Positions 10,667-20,900 are shown, numbered from the stretch's first letter. The stretch: 64,000 nt of DNA from Macrostomum hystrix (GCA_950097015.1 CATNEN010000001.1:18046501-18110500), one strand, 5' to 3'. Translations and numbers: made by a program. Notes: generated by a model from the letters alone, not told the origin.

Positions 10667-11175
10667 ATGATCAGAACAGAGCTATTCACCACTGCTGCTC
10701 TTGTCGTGGCTTTTGCAAGTGTAGCGAGCTGTACGGTGAACTCATGCTCAGGCTCCGACTGCATTATCTACGACTTGTTTAGCACGCAGTCCCAGTGCGT
10801 GGAAGTTCAAAATGAGGCTCCACTCGGTGGCTGTGTTTGGTATGCTGGCATGAGCGCCTTTGTGGACCAGGTAGCTAAAGGTGGTCGCATCATCGCGTAT
10901 AAGATCCAGTGGTTCAACGGTCGATGGAGTGGTTGGTAAGTTTCTGGCGTTTGACTTAACAAAGAAATTGAATCGACTTTTAGACAAATTGAATACAACA
11001 TTTCCTTTTTACTTGTTCACATTGCAGGTATGTTCCAGGGGTGAACGACATTGATTGGAAGTTCAACACCAACTCGGTTTCGTGCAGCGTGCCATCAGCG
11101 GCTAATAGCATGCGTCGTGTTTGGTCGTACTTCACTGACCACACCCATAGCTACATCATCTGCAAGTCGCCCTGA
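10667..11175 (+). CDS. Small secreted Cys- and Trp-containing protein, copy 2
   Basis: Exons 10667..10935 and 11028..11175, with a 92-bp intron at the identical position, encode 138 residues. The mature protein is identical to copy 1, including the six cysteines and aromatic segments; the only differences are residues 8 (Ala to Thr) and 12 (Ile to Leu) in the signal peptide. By eye I count three base changes in exon 1, two in the intron and none in exon 2. The sequence stops matching closely about 24 bases after the stop codon, and upstream similarity fades beyond roughly 100-150 bases. The gene therefore looks like a recent duplicate or a gene-conversion partner of copy 1. Function is not recognised; secretion is the one property the sequence supports well. 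Confidence 0.82.
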
Positions 11176-11511
11176 ATGTCGCCATGAACTCAAACTGACG
11201 CACTAAAATGTTTTCTTTTAGAGTGAGGCATATACACTCATATCTAAGGATTTAGAAACATTCATTTAGAAAATGTAAATCAATACCACTCACGTCATCT
11301 ATAAGCTCCTATGGTGAAAATGCAGTTTAAAGTGTAAATACTGACATACCGTACGTATGATATGCCGACGTAAACTCTGTAAAACGATAGAAACGCTAAT
11401 AGAACCTGTCTTAGTTGTAGTAATTTGTTATTTTGATCACCGTCACTTTCACATCTTTTGTATGACTATTAAATGGAATAGATTCGTAGGCTTTACCACT
11501 TAGGCTTTTAC

Positions 11512-11649
11512 GCAGGCTTCTAGAACTGGCACTATATTCTATGAAGTGCGGTCAAGTTCAAGTGAGACAGTCTCGGCAGCGCAGGCTTCTAGAACTGGCA
11601 CTATATTCTATGAAGTGCGGTCAAGTTCAAGTGAGACAGTCTCGGCAGC
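11512..11649 (+). repeat. Perfect 69-bp tandem duplication
   Basis: Two immediately adjacent 69-bp copies (11512-11580 and 11581-11649), identical as far as I can read. Each contains the 23-bp motif starting GTGCGGTCAAGTTCAAGTGA that recurs inverted at 12639-12661. The left end of the mariner relic has therefore been duplicated. Confidence 0.95.
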
Positions 11650-11800
11650 CTCGTTATTAAACACTAGAAGAAAGCAGATGATTTTAAAAGAGCATGAATT
11701 TTAACATACAATTAGCAAAACTTCAGTTAAAAAAACTAGCAACAACTGTACCCTTTCTCATTGAACAAAAGTGCAGGTCGAGAGACCCGAAAATGGGGTA

Positions 11801-12118
11801 CTATTGCCCTGAAATATTGGATGTTCTTGTCGCTTCTTCAATTTTCAAAATGTCAACGTCAGAAAAGGCCTCATCTTCGTCCTCTGCTATCTTCGAGCCC
11901 TTCTCGACGTAGTTGCCCTTCATCTCGACACACTTCTTGAGCCGCTCGATCCACTTGTCAAAGGCTGAGGCGAAGGCACCTGGCGAAAGGCGGCTGCAGG
12001 CTCGCTCCCACTCCACCTTGACGGTGTCTCCGCTGATGGAGACGCCCCCCAGCTCCCCCTTAATCGTTGGGAAGAGGAAATAGTCAGCTGGTGCCAGGTC
12101 TGGGGAGTAGGGAGGATG
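11801..12118 (-). pseudogene. Mariner transposase C-terminal fragment
   Basis: Reading leftward, about 105 residues run in one frame to a stop at 11801. They begin with PHPPYSPDLAPADYFLFP, the signature around the third catalytic Asp of D,D34D mariner transposases, continue with a 'TIKGEL' block, and end with the usual WIERLKKCVEMKGNYVEKG-type C-terminus followed by a short acidic extension. The first two catalytic Asp residues and the helix-turn-helix are absent, so the enzyme is dead. The remaining codons show no stop, so decay is moderate. Confidence 0.85.
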
Positions 12119-12237
12119 AGGGACAACCTGTTAGGCCGCTCTGCATTTTTTTTGGTTCTTGTGGCTGATGCACTTTATCAAGTTGTAGCTAAGGCAGAAG
12201 TCGATGAAAAAGGCTGATTTTTTGTCACTGATTGTCT

Positions 12238-12290
12238 ACTACAATGATCACCCAGTTGACAATGATCCCCCAGTTGACAATCATCCCCCA
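12238..12290 (+). repeat. Isolated remnant of the 17/18-bp minisatellite
   Basis: Two to three units of the AGTTGACAATGATCCCCC repeat (compare 7851 and 60410) sit alone inside the mariner relic. The composite element's first module has evidently been inserted or copied here in part. Confidence 0.85.
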
Positions 12291-12865
12291 TCAAAGATGG
12301 ATGCATATGAGCAGACTTGTTCCCATAGACAGCGAGACAAAGGCATTGGTTTGTAACCCAGTGTCAGAATCGAATGCCCGATGTCATAGTTGCTTGCAAA
12401 GTGTCAACAAAGCTTGAAGTTTGTCAATATCGGATGCAAATTGTCAGAAGTGAACCAAAGTTTGTCAAAATAGGTTGAACATTTTAGCTAGCGCTGCCAC
12501 AGACTGTCAAAATTGGATGCAACGATGTCAATATCGAGTGCACCTTTTCCAAAATAGAAAGTAAAAAGGTGTAGTCTAGCTAAAATATGAAACACTTGCG
12601 AAGATGATCGGGTGGGATTTACCATAGATATTGCGTTTGTCTCACTTGAACTTGACCGCACCTCGTAACTCAAGCGCAGCGCTCAAGAATTAAAATTGTT
12701 GTCTACTTTGCTAGAGCCCAGGGGGGTGTTTCATAGAAGTGACAGCTAGTTACAAGTGACTAGCGACAAGTCGACAAGCTACAAGTTACAAGTGCAAGTT
12801 ACAAGTGTAAGGCTCTTCATTCCACTTAGGTATCTGTTGTCTTGCTTCACATCAGTTTAAGAACT

Positions 12866-13275
12866 GAGAGATGAGACACAGGAGAGATGAGACTCGGGAG
12901 AGATGAGACACGGGAGAGATGAGACACGGGAGAGATGAGACACAGGAGAAATGAGACACAGGAGAGATGAGACACAGGAGAGATGAGACACAGGAGAGAT
13001 GAGACACAGGAGAGATGAGACACAGGAGAGATGAGACACGAGAGAGATGAGTCACAGGAGAAATGAGACACGGGAGAGATGAGATACGGGAGAGATGAGA
13101 CACGCGAGAGATGAGACTCGGGAGAGATGAGACACAGGAGAGATGAGACTCGGGAGAGATGAGACACGGGAGAGATGAGACACGGGAGAGATGGTACACA
13201 GGAGAGATGAGACATAAGAGAGATGAGACACAGGAGAGATGAGACACGGGAGAGATGAGACATGTGAGAGACGAG
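12866..13275 (-). repeat. 16-bp minisatellite, array 2 (inverted relative to array 1)
   Basis: About 25 copies of GAGATGAGACACGGGA, the exact reverse complement of the unit at 2193-2838, with variants in CACAGGA, CTCGGGA and GAAATGAG. The open frames it creates on the minus strand are artefacts. Finding the same 16-mer at two loci 10 kb apart in opposite orientation suggests a mobile or recombinogenic source. Confidence 0.96.
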
Positions 13276-13788
13276 TTGAGTGTCTCTCCTAATTGATTTC
13301 GAGTGCAAAACCTATAAACTCACCTGTCAAAAAATGACAAGTTTTGAAGACAAGCAGAAAACTTTTGCAATGCGAGTTATATGTTTAATGAATTACTCGT
13401 ACTTTCGCTTCTTCATTGTCTATTTACCTAAATCAATTTCTGTGATTCGCAATAAAAAAGCGACAAGACATTAAAATAAACTACATTTACAACATTTACA
13501 AACGCAACAAATCTTTAATTAAAATTCAGTCGCCAAAACAAGCCAAATAACATTGCCAATTTAAATTAAATGAGCATCCAGCGTGTCGTTAGAACACTTA
13601 GTCAAAACAAGTCAGAGTTTTGCCGTTTGCATAACTGGACAGCAATGAGCGGCAGGGAGCATTACAGTACGGTATTTGTCAAACAGGAAAGTGCAGAGGA
13701 ATTAAATAAGGGGATTGAAGCGTTGGCCAATTAACTTCTGCCAACTGCATTAAACGTTTTACTAATACAATTGCCTTGGATAATAAAC
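13276..13788. other. AT-rich spacer
   Basis: About 500 bases between two minisatellites, with no gene or repeat that I can support. Confidence 0.4.
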
Positions 13789-14105
13789 TCAGGAGGAGAA
13801 AGAGACTCAGGGAAGAAACAGACTCAGAGGAGGACACAGACTCAGGGGAAAAACAGACTCCTGGAAAGACACAGACTCAGGGGAAGAAACAGACTCAGGG
13901 GAAGAAACAGACTCAGAGAGGAAGAAACAGACTCAGGGGAAGAAACAGACTCACGGGAAGACAAAGACTCAAGGGAAGAAACAGACTCAGGGGAAGAAAC
14001 AGACTCAAGGGAAGAAACAGACTCAGGGGAAACACAGACTCAAGGGAAGAAACAGACTCAAAGAGGAAGAAACAGACTCAGAGTTGAGAAACAGACTCAG
14101 GAAGG
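13789..14105 (+). repeat. 18-bp purine-rich minisatellite
   Basis: Imperfect 18-bp units of the form AAACAGACTCAGGGGAAG, with some units lengthened by GAGGAAG. The plus-strand open frames across it are repeat artefacts. It grades into the 41-bp repeat that follows, which shares the AAACAGACTCAG core. Confidence 0.92.
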
Positions 14106-14290
14106 AAGATAAACAGACCCAGAGCTGAGAAACAGACTCAGGAAGGAAGATAAACAGACTCAGAGTTGAGAAACAGACTCAGGAAGGAAGATAAACAGAC
14201 TCAGAGTTGAGAAACAGACTCAGGAAGGAAGATAAACAGACTCAGAGTTGAGAAACAGACTCAGGAAGGAAGATAAACTGACTCACAGAG
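14085..14290 (+). repeat. 41-bp minisatellite derived from the preceding repeat
   Basis: About five copies of a 41-bp unit containing GAGTTGAGAAACAGACTCAG then GAAGGAAGATAAACAGACTCA. Each unit holds two AAACAGACTCAG cores, so it looks like a fused dimer of the 18-bp array. It ends some 40 bases from the stop codon of the minus-strand gene at 14330, so it probably lies in that gene's 3' UTR. Confidence 0.92.
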
Positions 14291-14329
14291 CAGGATAAAC
14301 TGACTCGGGAAACTGAGGAAAGGCAGCCC

Positions 14330-16641
14330 TCACTGCCGCCTCGGCAGCAGTTCCTCCGAGCGCAGTTTGTCGAGCAGTTCAGCGAGCATTGGGCGCACAA
14401 AAGTGCAAGCCGGGCCGGCCATGAAGCGGTCAGTCTCGGCGAAGGCCAGCTGTCGCCCAATGGAGCTAAGGCGGGTGTCCACAATGGGACAGGCAGTCCT
14501 CAGTTCCTGTTTAAACATCAGCGGCATGCAGTCGTGCAGCGGCATGATGGCTCGACGCCAGCGATCAACCGACGCCATCTGGACGCCCAGGAAGGCTTCG
14601 ATAGCGTTAAGAAAGTACACGGCGCACTTGCTGCGATAGGCGGCCGAAGGAGCACTGCCGCACAGCTCGCCCAGGTAGGCCACAAACTTCTCATCGAAGC
14701 CGGTCACAAAGTTTTGAGTCCGGCTGCGATCAGCCCGACTCTGCAGTGCTCGCAGGCGGAGCATCAGGAGGCAGTCCAGCCTGTGCTGAAAAGGCGCACC
14801 GTAGGCTGTCAGCAGTGCCACAGAGACTGCGGCCGGGTCCACCTGGCCTAGAAGGCTGAGCTGTGAGTGGCCTTCCTCAGTGGCTTTCACAGTGAGCTTG
14901 GCCAGCTCTTCTAGCTGGGCGTCAGTCAGCTCCGGGTGCTTGGCGCGCAACTGCTCAGCCGCTTGAGCACTGCTCGGTGTTATTTAATGAGTGAGATGCT
15001 TCATTGGGAGCTTTCGGTTTTTTCCCGAAGCTGTATAGTTAACCACAAAGTAAACGTGTGAATCAAGAGTTTGAGGTGTTACGTATGAATGTGTGAATCA
15101 CTGTGATTTACTTGTGAGTCACTGAGATCAGGGTGTTAATCACTGGGATAAAGGTGAGAATCACTGGCATTAAGGTAAGAAGGGATAAAGGTGAGAATCA
15201 CTGGCATTAAGGTAAGAAGGGATTAAGGTGAGAATCACTGGAACTGGGATAAAGGTGAGAATCACTGGGATTAAGGTGAGAATCACTGTGATTAAGCTAA
15301 GAAGGGATTAAGGTGAGAGTCACTGGGAATAAGGTGTAAATCACAGTGATTTACTTCTGAGTCACTGGGATAAAGGTGAGAATCACTGGGACTGGGATAA
15401 AGGTGAGAATCACTGGGATTATGGTGAAAATCACTGGGATTGAGGTGATAATCACTGGGATTAAGGTGAGAATCACTGTGATTAAGGTGAGAATCACTGT
15501 GATTAAGCTAAGAAGGGATTAAGGTGAGAGTCACTGGGAATAGGGTAAGAATCAATGGGAATAAGGTGTGAATCACTGTGATTTACTTGTGAGTCACTGG
15601 GATAAAAGTGAGAATCACTGGGACTGGGATAAAGGTGAGAATCACTGGGATTATGGTGAAAATCACCGGGATTGAGGTGATAATCACTGGGATTAAGGTG
15701 AGAATCACTGGGATTAAGGTGAGAATCACTGGGATTAAGGTGAGAATCACTGTGATTAAGCTAAGAAGGGATTAAGGTGAGAGTCACTGGGAATAGGGTA
15801 AGAATCACTGGGAATAAGGTGTGAATCACTGTGATTTACTTGTGAGTCACTGGGATAAAAGTGAGAATCACTGGGACTGGGATAAAGGTGAGAATCACTG
15901 GGAGTATGGTGAAAATCACTGGGATTGAGGTGATAATCACTGGGATTAAGCTAAGAAGGGACTAAGGTGAGAGTCACTGGGAATAGGGTAAGAATCACTG
16001 GGAATAAGGTGTAAATCACTGTGATTTACTTCTGAGTCACTGGGATAAAGGTGTGAATCACTGTGATTTACTTGTGAGTCACTGGGATAAAGGTGAGAAT
16101 CACTGGGATTATGGTGAAAATCACTGGGATTAAGGTGAGAATCACTGGGATTAAGGTGAGAATCACTGGGATTAAGGTGAGAATCACTGGGATTAAGGTC
16201 CGAATGACTTGAGTTAATGTGTGCGAATTACAAAGCTGTCTGTGAATTCGAGAGATTTATTCAAATAAGGCCGCTAGCGAGACCCGAAATTAGTCGGCAG
16301 AATGCATACCCAGAACCCGACATTGTGTAGACATCGGCCAGCAGCTGCCTGTGCTGTTCAAAAGCTTCTCCGAGTTCAATTTTTTGCTCAGCCTCTGGCA
16401 AATCGGCCGGGGAGTCGCTAGTTGAGTTTGAGCACGAAGATGAGGAATCCCAGCCGCGCTGATGATTTGGTCTCCATGGTTTCTGCTTCTGGCTATGGTT
16501 CTGATACGGCTGCTGCTGCTGCTGCGTCTGCTGCGAGCTCCAGTCGGATCGTTTAGTGACCGCGCGACCTTGCTTGGAGTTGGCCGCGCCGTCTAATCTG
16601 TTATTTATCTGATTTCCATTGGCTACTGGTGTGAAGCTCAT
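14330..16641 (-). CDS. Two-exon gene, Q-rich N-terminus and helical C-terminal domain (MIF4G-like?)
   Basis: Exons complement(14330..14969, 16310..16641) give 323 residues. Exon 1 ends TCTGG before GTATGC, and exon 2 follows GAGCAG; the phases (2 then 1 base) fit. Exon 1 starts MSFTPVANGNQ and is low-complexity, with a Gln tract (QQTQQQQQ), a basic/Trp patch (KQKPWRPNHQRGW) and a Ser run. Exon 2 is a compact, mainly helical domain of about 200 residues containing TDAQLEELAKL, RSKCAVYFLNAIEAF and PMLAELLDKLRSEELLP. The pattern of amphipathic helices around 'MPLHDCMPLMF' and the C-terminal 'LLDKLRSEELLP' recalls MIF4G-type domains of the MIF4GD/CTIF group, which bridge mRNA-binding and translation factors. 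This is a resemblance seen by eye, not an established assignment. The intron is almost entirely a 21-bp minisatellite. Confidence 0.72.
15056..16200 (+). repeat. 21-bp minisatellite filling the intron
   Basis: About 50 imperfect units based on GTGAGAATCACTGGGATTAA with an extra G, giving a 21-bp period. Longer blocks (TGTGATTTACTTGTGAGTCA, AGCTAAGAAGGGA) recur every ~250 bases, so a higher-order repeat is superimposed. It occupies most of the 1,340-bp intron of the minus-strand gene at 14330-16641. Confidence 0.95.
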
Positions 16642-16980
16642 TGTGCTAGCTTATCTGCTGCTAGAATAATACAATAAACATAAATCTAGCTTTATTATCA
16701 TATTAATAAATGTTTAAGTTAACAAAGGTTGATATTTTAAGATCACTTAAAAAGCAAAACGATTACAGACTGATTTGGCATTGATTTCATTGAAATCAAA
16801 GGATTTGAGTTTGAATAAAACTTACAGTTTTATACCAAGTTTGTATACGATACACAGAAGTGCTCTTATATTCTTTATAAAACATATGATGACAAATACT
16901 AAGAAGGGTTCAAGAGAGAGAGAGAGAAGTAGAAAGTATTGCTATATACTTGAGATCATTGGCAATGCTCTTTGGAAAGC
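16642..16980. other. Putative 5' flank of the minus-strand gene
   Basis: AT-rich, no gene. It should contain the promoter of the gene that starts at 16641; I see no distinctive element. A short AG dinucleotide run lies at 16911-16927. Confidence 0.4.
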
Positions 16981-17145
16981 TTAACCTCTTCAAACCTAAG
17001 CTCAAACACCTACACAGTCAGTTCTGCTAGATGGCCAGCAGGACTGGCCATAGACTGTTTTTGCTCGCTTCTTCACTCTCTTAACCTCCGGTAAACAAAA
17101 ATAAGCCCAGACCTTCCCTATTTTCAGTTTCTCTCTCTCCAACAA

Positions 17146-18900
17146 ATGGCTTTAGCCCCCAGGTGCTCTTTAAGAGTTGCGGCCTTAGAAGCCAGACGTG
17201 CTCTAGGCTTGCAAAGTGATTCAGAAAGCAGCTCAGACGGAAAAACGGAATCTGACAATTCTGAATTTGAAGAAGGCACTGGAGATGAAGGAATGGACGA
17301 AACAGAGCAGACTCCAGAGGTTCAAGCAACACCATGGCAAATCGTAAATGAACATACCGATGCAATTCATGTCCAACAGCGAGAGTTTTTGGGCACCCCG
17401 GGAATCAACCCTGGCTTGAATCCATCGGACAACTTTGAAGACAACTTAAATCTTTTTTAACACCAGAGTTGTTTGAGCATCTGGCCCACTGGACCAACAA
17501 CCGAGCTCAGGGAGCTAGACAAGAATTTGAATCTCATCAGGATGCTGAAGATCCACTCCCAGCTAAATTGAGCGCATGGTACAACTGCACAGCAAACAAG
17601 ATGAGGAAGTATGTTGGCATGGTGCTCTACATGGGGCTTAACAGAAGGGTAGAATTACGGCAGTACTGGTTTATTGATGCGTTCTATGCTACTCTGTACT
17701 TTTAACTACCCTGTTGTCTGTCGCGGGATTGCTTTGCAAACATCTCATTGTTTCTGCGATTTTACGACTGCCAATCAGAGGATGAGGAAGATGTCCTGGG
17801 GAAAATCTGACCGTTCATGAACATCCTGCAGGGCTGCTTCATGAGTGTATATGCCAGAGTGAGAAGTCGCTGTTGATGAAACCCTGGTGCACTTCAGGGG
17901 ATGATTCAAGTGCAAGCAGTACATAACAACCAAGCGAGCCCACTATGGTATTAAGATGTACTGCTTGTGTGAGTTGTCAACAGGCTACCTCAGCAATTTC
18001 GAGGTTCACTCCACGTTGGAAGCGAATCAGCAAGTAGGGGTGGAGCTTAATGACGGAACACTAACCTTTGGCGGAAGGGTTGTTGCCAAGCTCTGCCAAG
18101 AGATCTTGGGCCTGGGATACCATGTCTACTGCGACAGCTACTTTGGCTCCTTGTCCCTAGCAGAGTTCCTGGACACCAGAGGCACCCTGCTAACTGCAAC
18201 AGTTAGGGCCGATAGCGGAATTCCAACAGAGCTCAGGGACTTAAGGCTTACTGCGCCGGGCACTGCCTTCATGCGCAACGAATCCATACTCGCCAAAAAA
18301 TCACGGATAGGAAAGCCAGCGGAGTCAAGCAGCTCTACATGCTGGACTCAGCGAATGTCGCCGCAGAACGTGATCGAAGTAACACGGGTTGGACATGGTG
18401 AACGCCAAGAACGAGTGCGGAAATCACGGTCTGTGCTGGACTACAACAAGCATATGGGTGGTGTGGACCGCCTAGATGCAACTGTGCAACCCTACAGACC
18501 TGATCGAAAGACCTTCCACTGGTTTATGCGCTTCGGTGTCCACATGATGTTGGTATCATGCAGGAATGATTGGGTAGTGTAAACGCGCTGTGGAGGAAAA
18601 AAGGTTTTTGGGCAGTTTCTGGACTCAGCAGTGTGATACATGATCGAATCGACTGGTCCCGGTCGTAAGAGGAAGCTTCACCTGGGTCCTGTGAGAGTCG
18701 GAACCAGGCACCTGCCAAGAAAGTTGCTGCCAACAGACAAGCAAGCTCACCCGACAAAGCAATGCCGAGTGTGCTTCAAAGGTCAGTCTGCCAGGAAAAC
18801 AGTTTTCTGCTGCCCCGAATGCGTTGGCCAGCCTGGGTTGTGTCTTGAAGGCTGTTTTGAACATTGGCATGTGGCGGCTGAGACATCAGGACAAACACTT
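17146..18900 (+). pseudogene. piggyBac transposase, broken by frameshifts and a stop
   Basis: The N-terminus starts at 17146 with an acidic, Ser-rich region. The frame shifts near 17455 (FLTPELFEHLAHWTN continues the family pattern), and another frame is needed after 17705. The DDE_Tnp_1_7 core is visible: VDETLVHFRG near 17870, where an in-frame TGA replaces the following codon, probably CGA to TGA; then HYGIKMYCLCELSTGY; then GYHVYCDSYFGSLSLAEFL around 18115-18175; then YNKHMGGVDRLD near 18445. A further shift near 18580 leads to the C-terminal cysteine-rich zinc-binding module (QCRVCF...CCPEC...CFEHWH, 18760-18870). At least three frameshifts and one stop mean no active enzyme. Confidence 0.88.
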
Positions 18901-19094
18901 TTTTCTATTAAATACTTTCACATCTGGAAAAGCGTACAGTCTAGGGCACACATTTTTAGTCAACTTTTTTATTTTGCGCATGCACACATGAAAACATGTT
19001 TAAAATGAAAAACAACTGTAGCAACGTTACTGCTTCATGTGTTTTTGTTCAGTTTTTTTGTATATTGTTAAATGCCCATCAAATTTTGAAATTT

Positions 19095-19122
19095 CTCCCA
19101 CTAGAAGATGATCTAGTGGGAG
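19095..19122. other. Perfect 11-bp hairpin in the piggyBac 3' region
   Basis: CTCCCACTAGA and TCTAGTGGGAG pair perfectly across a six-base loop. It lies after the transposase in the 3' non-coding part and is followed by a GAT-rich run. Function unknown. Confidence 0.7.
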
Positions 19123-19667
19123 AGAAGATGATGATGAGAAGATGATTAGACCATTTTATTATGTCTTAAAAGTTATAGTCGTATCATCTAGCATATTTAT
19201 ATTTTTGGAATTAAAATATGATTGTGATGAGTCTTTATCTGTAAATATTTGTGCATTTACTGGTAATAGCTGCGTAATGTCTCAAAATATATGGAGAAAA
19301 AACTATTCTTGTACATGTGTCTCCTTAATACAGAATTTTAAACATCATGTTCTACATGTACAGATGTATTAAGTATTTAAATTTAGCCACAGCAAAACTA
19401 TTCCAAAATGTTTTTTGTTTGTAATATATGCCCAAAATCAACCGTTTTGTTAGAGGTTGTCTGAACAAAAAAAGCATAATATTTTATACACCTATATTAG
19501 CACTTGTTGATTTACATGTAATAAACAGTATACCACTGTTAAATATCTTTTGTCTGAGAGGTTACGCTAAGAAATGCAAAGCTATTTTTGATTTTGTTTC
19601 ATGACCAGCTGTGCTGGCCATTCGGGTTTTTGGGGTTAAACTCAGAAATATAGACATAGGATTAAAG

Positions 19668-19816
19668 TATACCTTTTTATGTTCTTTGAAAAAAAAATTG
19701 CAACCAATTTGGCCACGGCTCAGCCTGACGCAGCCGCAGCAATTTTCCATAGACAGCAGCTGCTAGCAGCAACCAATTTGGTAAAAACTGCGAGCTATTT
19801 TGCCAGCTTGAAGATA
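19668..19816 (+). repeat. Left TIR of the Tc1/mariner element
   Basis: Matches the reverse complement of 21078-21226 with a few mismatches and small length differences in the A/T run after the terminal dodecamer. Shared blocks include CCAATTTGGCCACGGCTCAG and GCAGCAATTTTCCATAGACA. Confidence 0.92.
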
Positions 19817-19844
19817 TCATCTTATCATTCTTATCATCACTCTG

Positions 19845-20900
19845 ATGGCGAATTGTGGGCCGTACCAAAAGATAAGTCAGCTGGATCGAGAGCGAATCGT
19901 GAGAGCGTACAGGAATGGCGAAGACTGGAGAGAGCTTGGCAGAATGATGGGGATGAAGAAACCGACAGTGAGGAACATCGTGATCACGTATGAACAAACT
20001 GGTAGAGTTGGCACTCTGCCAAAAGGAGGAGTGAAGAGGATGGTGCTGACGGAGGCTATGGTGGACACCATTGTTCAATTTGTTGAAGGTCAACCTACTG
20101 CAACGCTGCAACAAATGAGAGAGCACCTGCTACACCAACACAATGACGTTGCCAACGTGAGTCTGACCACTATCAGTCGTGCTCTGGATGGTCGCCTCAT
20201 CACCCTGAAGTTGCTGCGCCAGGTACCTGTGAACTGGAACATGCCTGTTACAAAGGAGGCGCAAAGGATGCACGTCGAATGGATGCTGGACGAGGGAAGC
20301 CAGGTGAACACAATTTTCATGGACGAGTTTGGGGTGAACATCTGGACGGCGAGGACTCAAAGCCGCTCTGCGAAGGGGCTCCCAGCTGTGACTGTCGTCA
20401 GTGGACAGCGTGGGCAGAATCTCACCATCTGCCTGGCCATCTCGCAACTCGGCCTCGTTCACAGCACTCTCGTTGAAGGAGGCTTTAAGAACGAGCACTT
20501 CGTGGAATTCCTCTCTGAGATTGATGTTCTGATGGAAGAGGAGTTTGTACTACTGTCCAATGGGGCACGCACTCACCTAGGTGTCCCTGGGATGTCTGAA
20601 GGTCATGCTCACCGATTCCTGCCTCCATACTCGCCGTTCATCAACCCGGCGGAGTACGCAGGCTCAGCGCTGAAGGCCAAGCTGAAAAGGCAACTGCAAT
20701 CACCTGCCATTCAGCGCGAGGTGGCAGATACTGGACTGGCTGCTGCAGAAGGTGCGAGACTGCATCAGCACAGGGTGCGCATTCTTAAGAGAGAAGTGCA
20801 GCAAGCACTGAACTGCATCACGCCTCTTAAGTGCCTGCGCTGGATCAACCACTCCCAGACGTACTTCAATCGGTGCTTGAATGCTGAGGACATATTATGA
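19845..20900 (+). CDS. IS630/Tc1/mariner-type transposase, catalytic triad altered
   Basis: A 351-residue intact frame. Residues 1 to about 110 form paired helix-turn-helix regions (SQLDRERIVRAYRNGEDWRELGR; KKPTVRNIVITYEQTGRVG). The DDE domain follows: FMDEFGVNIWT carries the first Asp, and the third position is the Glu of RFLPPYSPFINPAE, the family's PPYSPxxNPxE signature. The second motif, normally a DN-A-x-x-H core, reads LLSNGARTHLG, so the Asp is replaced and a Gly inserted. Unless a neighbouring residue compensates, the enzyme should be inactive even though the frame is open. That could mean a very recent mutation, or a copy maintained only by trans-mobilisation. The frame starts 30 bases inside the left TIR boundary. 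Confidence 0.9.
   Translation: MANCGPYQKISQLDRERIVRAYRNGEDWRELGRMMGMKKPTVRNIVITYEQTGRVGTLPKGGVKRMVLTEAMVDTIVQFVEGQPTATLQQMREHLLHQHNDVANVSLTTISRALDGRLITLKLLRQVPVNWNMPVTKEAQRMHVEWMLDEGSQVNTIFMDEFGVNIWTARTQSRSAKGLPAVTVVSGQRGQNLTICLAISQLGLVHSTLVEGGFKNEHFVEFLSEIDVLMEEEFVLLSNGARTHLGVPGMSEGHAHRFLPPYSPFINPAEYAGSALKAKLKRQLQSPAIQREVADTGLAAAEGARLHQHRVRILKREVQQALNCITPLKCLRWINHSQTYFNRCLNAEDIL

Larger units (their letters stand above)
11615..12661 (-). mobile_element. Mariner relic with short terminal inverted repeats
   Basis: A 23-bp inverted repeat (11615-11637, starting GTGCGGTCAAGTTC; complement at 12639-12661) flanks about 1.05 kb that includes the 3' part of a mariner transposase on the minus strand. 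The 5' half of the transposase cannot be recognised: that side instead holds a fragment of the 17/18-bp minisatellite (12238-12290) and degenerate TGTCA-rich sequence. This suggests internal replacement or rearrangement. Confidence 0.7.
16981..19639 (+). mobile_element. piggyBac-type transposon, decayed
   Basis: The unit is bounded by TTAA at 16981-16984 and 19636-19639, the obligatory piggyBac target. The ends read inward TTAACCTC... and TTAACCCC..., a weak TIR. Each end also carries a subterminal palindrome (GGCCAGCAGGACTGGCCA near 17033 and GACCAGCTGTGCTGGCCA near 19603), of the sort typical of piggyBac ends. The 2.66-kb length is normal for the family. The interior encodes a frameshifted transposase. 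Confidence 0.78.
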
